Shown piece after piece: positions 56,558 to 64,000 of a stretch of 64,000 bases of DNA; the stretch's first letter is position 1; each line of letters starts with the position of its first letter. Below the pieces are notes generated by a model, which did no database searches, was not told the DNA's origin, and saw only the letters and a list, made by a program, of their open reading frames with translations. The position numbers and the translations under genes are program-made. The stretch spans positions 178,718-242,717 of the forward strand of contig NZ_SAIS01000008.1 in the NCBI RefSeq assembly GCF_004360155.1, written 5' to 3'. The stretch comes from Paraglaciecola marina. GTDB lineage: Bacteria > Pseudomonadota > Gammaproteobacteria > Enterobacterales > Alteromonadaceae.

Positions 56558-56685
56558 GGGCTTTTGGCCAATGCAACTAGCATTGGTCTTATTAACTCTA
56601 TAAAACGGGTGTTAACCCATCGATTAATGTTAAGCGTGCACTTGCACAACTTAATTTGCAAGTCTGATTAAACCAAGGGAAGACA

Positions 56686-59514
56686 ATGCAGCAAAGCGTG
56701 ATGAAAGCATGGTGGGATTCATCTCACATGTCTGGCGGCAACGCTACTTATGTAGAAGATATGTACGAAGCCTATCTTGAAGATGCGCAAAGCGTTTCTG
56801 AAGAATGGCGAAGTGTATTCGATAAATTACCTGAAGTTGAAGGTGTGGCTGTTGAAACCAAACACAGCCAAGTACGAGATCAATTTCGAGCATTAGCCGC
56901 ATTAGGCCCGTCAGCAAGAGCAGGGGTCGGAGCAGTTGCAACACAAGCATCTGGTAGTGGTGATGAAAAACAAGTAAAAGTATTGCAGTTAATTAATGCT
57001 TATCGCTTCAGAGGTCATCAACATGCTAATCTTGATCCACTCGAACTATGGAAACAACCTAGAGTTCGTGATTTAGAATTATCCCACCATAACCTTTCCG
57101 AAAGTGACTTTGATACTAATTTCAATGTAGGCTCTTACGCTATAGGTAAAGAAACCTTACCCCTTGGTGAATTATTTAAGTCGTTAAATCGTACATATTG
57201 TGGCTCTATCGGTACTGAATATATGCATATTACCGATACTGACCAAAAACGTTGGTTACAAGATCGTATTGAGTCTGTTCAAGCCAAGCCTGAAATATCT
57301 AGAGACGAAAAAGTTAGCATTCTTAAGGGGCTAGTGGCCGCTGATGGTATGGAGAAATACCTAGGCGCTAAATTCCCTGGAGCTAAACGGTTTTCCCTAG
57401 AAGGTGGCGATGCGTTGGTTCCAATGCTTAAAGGGCTAATTAGTCATGCTGGCACCAAAGGCACAAAAGAAGTGGTCATTGGTATGGCACATAGGGGCCG
57501 TATTAATACTCTAGTGAATGTACTTGGTAAAAACCCTTCGGTATTGTTTGATGAGTTCGCTGGTAAACACGACGATAGTCTTGGAGCCGGTGACGTAAAA
57601 TACCATGCTGGTTATTCTTCTGATTTTGCTACCCCAGGTGGCAATTTACATTTAGCGCTTTCTTTTAATCCTTCGCATCTAGAGATTGTTAATCCAGTTG
57701 TTATCGGTTCCGTGAGAGCAAGATTGGATAGACGTGGTTGTACTGATGGTTCTGTTGTTTTACCTATTACCATTCATGGTGATTCAGCTATTGCTGGTCA
57801 GGGTGTAGTTCAAGAAACCTTCAACATGTCACAAACCCGTGGTTTTCAAGTGGGTGGTACAGTACGTATTGTCATTAATAATCAAGTTGGCTTTACCACA
57901 TCTAAGACTGAAGATACTCGCTCTACACAATACTGTACTGATATTGCGAAAATGGTCCAAGCGCCAATTTTCCACGTGAACTCTGATGATCCAGAGGCGG
58001 TTTTATTTGTTACTAAGCTAGCCCTTGATTACCGTAATCAGTTCAAGCGTGACGTAGTTATTGATTTAGTTTGTTACAGACGACATGGTCACAATGAAGC
58101 TGATGAGCCAAATGCGACGCAGCCTTTGATGTATCAGAAAATTAAAAAACACCCTGTACCTCGTCAAATTTATGCAGAACAGCTTATTGCTGAAGGCAGT
58201 ATACAAGCTCACGAAGTTGAAAAGCTTATTAATGAGTACCGAGCTGCTTTAGATCATGGAGCTTGTGTTGTAGAAGAGTGGCGTCCAATGACAGAGCACT
58301 CTGTAGATTGGACTCCATATCTTGGACACGATTGGGATGTGAAGTTTGACGGTGCAATCAGTGCTGAAAAAATCATAGAGCTAGGCAATAAACTATGTAC
58401 CTTCCCTGAAGGTCATAAATTACAATCACGTGTTGCTAAGTTGTATCAAGACAGAAAGGCAATGGTTGCCGGCGACAAAGCTTACGATTGGGGCATGGCT
58501 GAAAACTTAGCCTATGCATCAATTGTGGATGGTGGTGCAAATATTAGAATGACAGGTCAAGATTCTGGCCGAGGTACGTTCTTCCATCGCCATGCAGTTT
58601 TGCATAATCAAACTGATGGCAGTGACTATATGCCACTACAAAACTTGCACCCCGAGCAAGGTACTATGGAAATCTATGATTCTGTATTGTCAGAAGCAGC
58701 AGTGCTTGCTTTTGAGTTTGGTTACGCTACGGCAGAGCCCGGTACATTAACTATTTGGGAAGCGCAGTTTGGTGACTTTGCCAACGGAGCTCAAGTCGTT
58801 ATCGATCAGTTCTTAAGTTCTGGTGAAGCCAAGTGGGGGCGTTTATGTGGTCTTACGATGTTATTACCTCACGGTTATGAAGGGCAAGGTCCAGAACATA
58901 GCTCAGCCAGATTAGAACGTTTCTTACAAATGTGTGCGGATCATAACTGGCAAGTTTGTGTGCCATCCACGCCAGCTCAAGTGTTTAACATGTTGCGTCG
59001 TCAATCTTTACGACCTATGCGCCGCCCTTTGATTGTTATGTCACCAAAATCATTGTTACGTCACCCATTAGCAACTTCTTCAGTTGATGAATTAGCACAA
59101 GGTGTTTTCCACAATGTAATTGATGAAGTAGATGATATTAGCCCAAGCAAAGTCAAACGTGTTGTGATGTGTTCAGGTAAAGTGTATTACGACTTATTAG
59201 AACAACGTCGTAAGAACGAACAAGACGATATTGCTATCATACGTATCGAACAGCTTTACCCTTTCCCTCATGAGGAAATAGGGCAAATTGTAAGTAAATA
59301 CAAAACAGCAAAAGATTGGGTTTGGTGTCAAGAAGAGCCACAAAACCAAGGTGCTTGGTATTGTAGTCAACATCACTTTTGGGCAGCACTGCCAAAAGGT
59401 GCGACATTGACCTATGCTGGCAGAAAAGCCTCAGCTTCTCCTGCAGTAGGATATATTTCAGTTCACAACCAACAGCAAAAAGACTTGGTTGATGATGCAT
59501 TAACAATTAAATAA
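56686..59514 (+). CDS. sucA: 2-oxoglutarate dehydrogenase E1 component
   Basis: 942 residues. Thiamine-diphosphate enzyme with the E1o N-terminal helper (WWDSSHMSGGNATYVEDMYE), GMAHRGRINTLVNVLGK, HGDSAIAGQGVVQETFNM and RRHGHNEADEP. It decarboxylates 2-oxoglutarate and succinylates the lipoyl group of SucB. 128 bases after sdhB and 9 bases before sucB. Confidence 0.97.
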   Translation: MQQSVMKAWWDSSHMSGGNATYVEDMYEAYLEDAQSVSEEWRSVFDKLPEVEGVAVETKHSQVRDQFRALAALGPSARAGVGAVATQASGSGDEKQVKVLQLINAYRFRGHQHANLDPLELWKQPRVRDLELSHHNLSESDFDTNFNVGSYAIGKETLPLGELFKSLNRTYCGSIGTEYMHITDTDQKRWLQDRIESVQAKPEISRDEKVSILKGLVAADGMEKYLGAKFPGAKRFSLEGGDALVPMLKGLISHAGTKGTKEVVIGMAHRGRINTLVNVLGKNPSVLFDEFAGKHDDSLGAGDVKYHAGYSSDFATPGGNLHLALSFNPSHLEIVNPVVIGSVRARLDRRGCTDGSVVLPITIHGDSAIAGQGVVQETFNMSQTRGFQVGGTVRIVINNQVGFTTSKTEDTRSTQYCTDIAKMVQAPIFHVNSDDPEAVLFVTKLALDYRNQFKRDVVIDLVCYRRHGHNEADEPNATQPLMYQKIKKHPVPRQIYAEQLIAEGSIQAHEVEKLINEYRAALDHGACVVEEWRPMTEHSVDWTPYLGHDWDVKFDGAISAEKIIELGNKLCTFPEGHKLQSRVAKLYQDRKAMVAGDKAYDWGMAENLAYASIVDGGANIRMTGQDSGRGTFFHRHAVLHNQTDGSDYMPLQNLHPEQGTMEIYDSVLSEAAVLAFEFGYATAEPGTLTIWEAQFGDFANGAQVVIDQFLSSGEAKWGRLCGLTMLLPHGYEGQGPEHSSARLERFLQMCADHNWQVCVPSTPAQVFNMLRRQSLRPMRRPLIVMSPKSLLRHPLATSSVDELAQGVFHNVIDEVDDISPSKVKRVVMCSGKVYYDLLEQRRKNEQDDIAIIRIEQLYPFPHEEIGQIVSKYKTAKDWVWCQEEPQNQGAWYCSQHHFWAALPKGATLTYAGRKASASPAVGYISVHNQQQKDLVDDALTIK

Positions 59515-59523
59515 GGAACCAGT

Positions 59524-60996
59524 ATGACAATTGAAATAAAAGTACCGGTATTACCTGAATCAGTGGCAGATGCATCAATCGCGACCTGGCACGTAAAGGT
59601 AGGTGATAAAGTCAGCCGAGATCAAAACTTAGTTGATATTGAAACAGATAAAGTAGTGTTAGAAGTAGTCGCACCAGCAGACGGAGTCATTTCAGAAATT
59701 TTCCAAACTGAAGGTGATACCGTTTTAGGCGAGCAAACAATAGCAAATTTCGAAGAGGGTTCAGCAACTGCTAGTGCTTCAGCGCCTGTTGCAAGTGCAG
59801 AATCAAGTCAACCATCCGGTAATAAAGGTGAGTCAGTGGATATTAAGGTACCTGTTCTGCCAGAATCAGTGGCAGATGCAACAGTAGCAACATGGCATGT
59901 TCAGCCAGGTGAAGCGATTTCTCGAGATCAAAATCTAGTTGATATAGAAACAGATAAAGTAGTGTTAGAAGTTGTTGCTCCGGCAGATGGCTCGCTAAGT
60001 GAGATTTTATCCCCTGAAGGTGAAACCGTAACTGGTGAGCAAGTGATTGCCAAATTTGTTGCTGGTGCTGCTGCAGCGCCAGTAGCCGAAGCTCCAGAAG
60101 CTACATCAGAAGACAATGATGCGCTTAGTCCATCTGTACGTCGTTTGCTAACTGAAAAAGGTATCGATGCATCAAGCATTAAAGGTACAGGTAAAGGCGG
60201 ACGCATCACTAAAGAAGATGTTGAGAAATCATTACAAGCACCTGCTGCTAAACCAGCTGCCCCAGAAACTGCAGCTCCTGCTGTTGCGCTAGGTAATAGA
60301 ACAGACAAACGTGTGCCAATGACTCGTTTACGTAAAACAATTGCTACGCGTTTATTAGAAGCTAAAAACAGTACAGCAATGCTAACGACTTTTAACGAAG
60401 TTAACATGAAGCCAATCATGGACTTACGTAAACAGTATCAAGAGCAGTTTGAAAAGCGCCACGGTATTCGCTTAGGGTTTATGTCTTTTTATGTTAAAGC
60501 TGTAACTGAAGCATTGAAGCGCTTCCCAGAAGTTAACGCTTCAATCGATGGCGACGATATTTGTTATCACAATTATTTTGATATCTCTATTGCTGTATCT
60601 ACTCCTCGTGGTTTAGTGACACCAGTACTTAAAGATACTGATGCCCTAGGCATGGCCGGTATCGAAGGGGGTATTCGAGAGCTAGCCCTTAAAGGACGTG
60701 ATGGTAAATTAAGTCTTGCAGACATGCAGGGCGGTAACTTTACTATTACAAATGGTGGTGTTTTTGGTTCACTGATGTCGACACCGATCCTAAATCTTCC
60801 ACAAAGTGCTATTTTGGGTATGCATAAAATCCAAGATAGACCTATGGCGGTAAATGGCAAAGTAGAAATCTTGCCAATGATGTATTTAGCACTTTCTTAT
60901 GATCACAGAATCATCGATGGTAAAGAATCGGTTGGCTTCTTGGTTACTATTAAAGAAATGTTAGAAGATCCAACGCGTTTATTGTTAGACGTGTAA
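59524..60996 (+). CDS. sucB: dihydrolipoyl succinyltransferase (E2) with two lipoyl domains
   Basis: 490 residues against about 405 for E. coli SucB. The extra length is a second lipoyl domain. Both copies contain [20 protein letters not shown], with lipoylated Lys43 and Lys145; a Ser/Ala-rich linker joins them. Then come the peripheral-subunit-binding domain (about 205-240, [13 protein letters not shown]) and the catalytic domain ending [14 protein letters not shown]. It transfers succinyl from SucA to CoA. No lpd (E3) gene follows. Confidence 0.96.
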   Translation: MTIEIKVPVLPESVADASIATWHVKVGDKVSRDQNLVDIETDKVVLEVVAPADGVISEIFQTEGDTVLGEQTIANFEEGSATASASAPVASAESSQPSGNKGESVDIKVPVLPESVADATVATWHVQPGEAISRDQNLVDIETDKVVLEVVAPADGSLSEILSPEGETVTGEQVIAKFVAGAAAAPVAEAPEATSEDNDALSPSVRRLLTEKGIDASSIKGTGKGGRITKEDVEKSLQAPAAKPAAPETAAPAVALGNRTDKRVPMTRLRKTIATRLLEAKNSTAMLTTFNEVNMKPIMDLRKQYQEQFEKRHGIRLGFMSFYVKAVTEALKRFPEVNASIDGDDICYHNYFDISIAVSTPRGLVTPVLKDTDALGMAGIEGGIRELALKGRDGKLSLADMQGGNFTITNGGVFGSLMSTPILNLPQSAILGMHKIQDRPMAVNGKVEILPMMYLALSYDHRIIDGKESVGFLVTIKEMLEDPTRLLLDV

Positions 60997-61073
60997 TTGA
61001 ACGAGGCAGGGAAGGCATGTTCTTGCCTGCATCTCGCTATTGCTAATTATATTGGTAATAGCATTAAAAAAAT

Positions 61074-61098
61074 AAAGCAGCTAACAAGCCGCTTTTTT
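61074..61098 (+). terminator. weak terminator between sucB and sucC
   Basis: AAAGC-A-GC pairs with GC-C-GCTTT with one mismatch around TAACAA, followed by T. It probably reduces rather than blocks transcription into sucCD. Confidence 0.55.
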
Positions 61099-61122
61099 CT
61101 TAAATAAAACGGGTAAAAAACC

Positions 61123-62289
61123 ATGAATTTGCATGAATATCAAGGCAAGCAATTATTCAAAGAATATGGCTTGCCAGTGTCTGAAGGGATCGCTACAGAT
61201 TCTCCAGAAGAAGCTGCAGCAGCGGCAGATAAAATTGGCGGAAGTGAGTGGGTGGTTAAATGCCAAGTACACGCAGGTGGCCGAGGTAAAGCTGGCGGTG
61301 TTAAACTAGTTAAGTCTAAAGAAGAGATTAAAGCCTTCGCTGAAAACTGGTTAGGTAAAAACCTAGTCACTTTTCAAACTGACGAAAATGGCCAACCGGT
61401 AAGCAAAATATTAGTTGAATCTTGTACTGATATTGCTGACGAACTTTATTTAGGTGCTGTTGTTGATCGTACTTCACGTCGTATCGTATTCATGGCTTCT
61501 ACTGAAGGCGGTGTTGAAATTGAAACCGTTGCTGAAGAGACTCCAGAAAAAATTCTAAAAGCTGAAATTGATCCAATCGTTGGTGCTCAGCCTTATCAAG
61601 CTCGTGACATGGCTTTCCAACTAGGCCTTAAAGGCGTACAAATTAAGCAATTCACTAAGATTTTCTTAGGCCTAGCTAAAATGTTCGTTGACCTAGATAT
61701 CGCATTAATCGAAATCAACCCTCTAGTAATCAAAGATGACGGTGATATTCACTGTCTAGATGCTAAAGTAGCTATCGATGGTAACGCTGCTTACCGTCAA
61801 CCTAAAGTGAAAGCTATGCACGATCCATCTCAAGATGACGCCCGTGAAGCGGAAGCTGCAAAATGGGAACTTAACTATGTAGCTCTAGACGGAAACGTTG
61901 GTTGTATGGTTAACGGTGCCGGTCTTGCTATGGGTACTATGGATATTGTTAACCTACATGGTGGCAAACCTGCTAACTTCCTTGATGTTGGGGGCGGTGC
62001 GACTAAAGAGCGTGTTGCTGAAGCATTCAAAATCATTCTTTCTGACAGTAATGTTAGTGCAGTATTAGTTAACATTTTTGGTGGGATTGTACGTTGTGAC
62101 ATGATCGCCGAAGGTATTATCGGTGCAGTTAAAGAAGTAGGTGTTAAAGTTCCTGTTGTTGTTCGTCTTGAAGGAACAAACGCTGAATTAGGTCGTGAAG
62201 TATTAGCTAAGTCTGACCTAGACATCATAGCTGCTAGCAGTCTAACTGACGCAGCACAGCAAGTTGTTAAAGCCGCGGAGGGCAAATAA
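61123..62289 (+). CDS. sucC: succinyl-CoA synthetase beta subunit
   Basis: 388 residues. ATP-grasp domain with [36 protein letters not shown] and ALIEINPL; C-terminal CoA-ligase-type domain with [17 protein letters not shown]. It makes ATP or GTP from succinyl-CoA together with SucD. The TAA stop overlaps the sucD ATG by one base. Confidence 0.98.
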   Translation: MNLHEYQGKQLFKEYGLPVSEGIATDSPEEAAAAADKIGGSEWVVKCQVHAGGRGKAGGVKLVKSKEEIKAFAENWLGKNLVTFQTDENGQPVSKILVESCTDIADELYLGAVVDRTSRRIVFMASTEGGVEIETVAEETPEKILKAEIDPIVGAQPYQARDMAFQLGLKGVQIKQFTKIFLGLAKMFVDLDIALIEINPLVIKDDGDIHCLDAKVAIDGNAAYRQPKVKAMHDPSQDDAREAEAAKWELNYVALDGNVGCMVNGAGLAMGTMDIVNLHGGKPANFLDVGGGATKERVAEAFKIILSDSNVSAVLVNIFGGIVRCDMIAEGIIGAVKEVGVKVPVVVRLEGTNAELGREVLAKSDLDIIAASSLTDAAQQVVKAAEGK

Positions 62290-63161
62290 TGTCTGTATTA
62301 ATTAATAAAGACACCAAAGTTATCTGTCAAGGTTTTACTGGTGGTCAAGGTACTTTCCATTCTGAGCAAGCTATTGCTTATGGTACAAAAATGGTTGGTG
62401 GTGTAACTCCTGGTAAAGGCGGAACAACACACCTAGATTTGCCTGTATTCAATACAGTACGTGAAGCGGTTGAGACGACTGGTGCTACTGCATCTGTAAT
62501 CTATGTACCTGCACCTTTCTGTAAAGATTCAATTGTTGAAGCAGCAGACGCTGGTATCGAATTGATCATCTGTATCACTGAAGGTATCCCAACTATCGAC
62601 ATGTTATTCGTTAAAGAATACTTGAACGTTAAAGGCGTTCGCATGATCGGTCCTAACTGCCCAGGTGTTATTACTCCTGGCGAATGTAAAATCGGTATCA
62701 TGCCTGGCCACATTCATAAGCCAGGTAAAGTCGGTATCGTTTCACGTTCTGGTACGTTGACGTACGAAGCTGTTAAGCAAACTACAGACGAAGGTTTCGG
62801 CCAATCTACTTGTGTAGGTATAGGTGGTGACCCTATCCCTGGTTCTAACTTCATCGACATCTTGAAATTGTTCCAAGAGGATCCGGCTACAGAAGCAATC
62901 GTTATGATTGGTGAAATTGGTGGCTCTGCTGAAGAAGAAGCAGCTGAATATATCAAAGCTAATGTAACTAAACCTGTTGTGTCTTACATTGCCGGTGTTA
63001 CTGCACCTGAAGGTAAGCGTATGGGCCATGCTGGCGCAATTATCGCTGGCGGTAAAGGTACTGCTGATGAGAAGTTCAAAGCACTAGAAGCTGCAGGTGT
63101 TAAAACTGTACGTTCTCTTGCTGATATCGGTAAAGGTTTACGTGAAATTACTGGTTGGTAA
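62289..63161 (+). CDS. sucD: succinyl-CoA synthetase alpha subunit
   Basis: 290 residues. The CoA-binding Rossmann domain has [17 protein letters not shown], and the phospho-histidine lies in [16 protein letters not shown]. It starts at ATG 62289 within the sucC stop (TAATG). Last gene of the TCA operon, followed by a strong terminator. Confidence 0.98.
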   Translation: MSVLINKDTKVICQGFTGGQGTFHSEQAIAYGTKMVGGVTPGKGGTTHLDLPVFNTVREAVETTGATASVIYVPAPFCKDSIVEAADAGIELIICITEGIPTIDMLFVKEYLNVKGVRMIGPNCPGVITPGECKIGIMPGHIHKPGKVGIVSRSGTLTYEAVKQTTDEGFGQSTCVGIGGDPIPGSNFIDILKLFQEDPATEAIVMIGEIGGSAEEEAAEYIKANVTKPVVSYIAGVTAPEGKRMGHAGAIIAGGKGTADEKFKALEAAGVKTVRSLADIGKGLREITGW

Positions 63162-63191
63162 TCTGCGTAACTCTTAACGATTAAGAAATAT

Positions 63192-63218
63192 AAAAGCCCG
63201 CTGAATAGCGGGTTTTTT
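63192..63218 (+). terminator. sucD terminator
   Basis: CCCGCT and AGCGGG around GAAT, preceded by A-run and followed by six T. Classical intrinsic terminator 30 bases after the stop codon. Confidence 0.9.
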
Positions 63219-63651
63219 GTTTTTTGAGTTTTGTTATGCGCTGGGCTTATTGTTCACTTATGGCTATGTCACTTATTTACCTCGCTCACAGTTATCTCGA
63301 TAACTGCGCCCTGCGTTATTCTACCTTCCGCCATCATTGGCTTTCTCATAGCGCTTTACGCATAACTTCGATGATATGTTGTAAAAAGGAGAATTATTCA
63401 TAAGGTTGTCATTGTGATAAATTTAACTGTATTAATAGACAGTGTTTTGTAATTTGTCCAATAACAGCAAATTGTGGACTTTTTGGGGTATTTCCACATA
63501 TAGCTTTTGCTTGATATGGAAAAAACAGTTATAAAATAAGCATGTATGGGCTTTTTAATAAAATAGCCCGAATAATAAACGACATTATGGGGTGTTTAAA
63601 CACGACATAATGCCGTCTAATAAATTGTTAGAAGTACCAGAGGGAACTGAG
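63219..63651. other. 433-bp intergenic region
   Basis: Contains the inverted-repeat segment at 63233-63366, and a small hairpin with GGGCT/AGCCC arms (63548-63569). No gene was recognised. Confidence 0.5.
63233..63366. repeat. 134-bp segment with nested inverted repeats
   Basis: Outer arms GTTATGCG (63233-63240) and CGCATAAC (63359-63366) enclose an almost concentric inner dyad, CAGTTATC and GATAACTG (63289-63306). The segment is visibly more G+C-rich than its surroundings. The layout could be a small non-autonomous mobile repeat, but no target-site duplication was found. Confidence 0.35.
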
Positions 63652-63948
63652 ATGTCTTATTACAATATGAGCATATTTAAGGTTGCGGCGAAAAAGTCAT
63701 TTCTACATATTTCTTGGCTTGTTGCACTAATTGGTATTCCGATCATCTTCTTTAGAGGTGGTTTAGATTTAACTGAAAAAACGCTACTGTTTGTTGGTTT
63801 CTTAATTTTCTTTTGGCTAGCTTATTTGGGTCTATGCATTTTGTTTCATAGGCTAAGTTTAAGGGATGAAAATAATCGATTTGGCTATCTTGCTAAATCA
63901 GAAACTGAAAGGGGTGAGGAAGTTGGTTCTCACTTGGAGGGCTGGTGA
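63652..63948 (+). CDS. small two-TM membrane protein, unknown function
   Basis: About 98 residues from the ATG at 63652, which follows AGAGGGAACTGAG; in-frame GTG 63592 and ATG 63610 would lengthen it to 118 and 112. Two transmembrane helices (ISWLVALIGIPIIFF and LLFVGFLIFFWLAYLGLCILF), then a polar tail (RDENNRFGYLAKSETERG). I do not recognise the family. It lies alone between the sucD terminator and the REP-like element. Confidence 0.55.
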   Translation: MSYYNMSIFKVAAKKSFLHISWLVALIGIPIIFFRGGLDLTEKTLLFVGFLIFFWLAYLGLCILFHRLSLRDENNRFGYLAKSETERGEEVGSHLEGW

Positions 63949-63968
63949 AAATTAGTACTTCTAATCGG

Positions 63969-63995
63969 GTAGCCGGAGGTGTCTAACCTCCAGCC
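63969..63995. repeat. REP-like hairpin with GTAG head at the window edge
   Basis: GTAG (63969-63972) is followed by CC, then GGAGGT and ACCTCC arms around GTCTA, with an extra G-C/C-G pairing beyond one mismatch. A GTAG or GGAG tetranucleotide plus an imperfect G+C-rich hairpin is how REP sequences served by RAYT transposases look. A single copy is visible; the element may continue past the window. Confidence 0.5.
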
Positions 63996-64000
63996 CCCAC

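Overview
The window is chromosomal DNA of a marine gammaproteobacterium, most likely of the Alteromonadales (Alteromonas/Glaciecola/Paraglaciecola type). This is inferred from the AT-rich base use, from the gene orders tRNA-fMet/rimP-nusA-infB-rbfA-truB-rpsO and gltA | sdhCDAB-sucABCD, from a large TonB-dependent receptor, and from close agreement of the housekeeping proteins with their Escherichia coli counterparts. The genus is not proven by anything seen here.

Layout. 1-2157: an FHA-domain membrane protein (cut by the left edge) overlapping a secreted trypsin-like protease. 2605-6634: a TTG-started Cys/Met-metabolism PLP enzyme, a Tat-exported D-amino-acid-oxidase-like lipoprotein, a YaeR-type VOC protein and a membrane-anchored alpha/beta hydrolase. 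6695-11653: an OsmC/CvfB pair, then D-amino-acid aminotransferase, alanine racemase and a secreted S10 peptidase. 11671-13508: cmoA-cmoB (tRNA wobble U34 modification). 13824-20766: a NarL-type response regulator, adenosine deaminase and a 1687-residue PAS/coiled-coil membrane protein with a tandem 74-residue repeat and a histidine-less HPt-like end.

20778-32801 is the main accessory block: a cytoplasmic GH3 beta-glucosidase, a divergent 1151-residue GH94/GH149-like glycoside phosphorylase, a soluble two-PAS chemoreceptor, a sugar-porter MFS permease, and a LytS/LytTR two-component pair. Palindromic operator candidates lie in front of the phosphorylase (a LacI-type site) and the permease (a perfect 20-bp palindrome). 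I read it as a system for uptake and phosphorolysis of beta-gluco-oligosaccharides; the substrate, possibly a laminarin-derived beta-1,3-glucan, is inferred. 32839-43878 holds RhlE helicase, a CreA-like lipoprotein, an ECF sigma factor with a small two-TM partner, modABC, a LysR/MaoC divergent pair, a TonB-dependent receptor and a pterin carbinolamine dehydratase.

44003-51516 is the translation/transcription operon: two tandem initiator tRNAs, a second promoter, two leader terminators, rimP-nusA-infB-rbfA-truB and rpsO. 51528-63161 is the TCA-cycle block: gltA divergent from sdhCDAB-sucAB-sucCD, with an unusual SucB carrying two lipoyl domains. The window closes with a small membrane protein and a REP-like hairpin. 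No insertion sequence, prophage or CRISPR array was seen.
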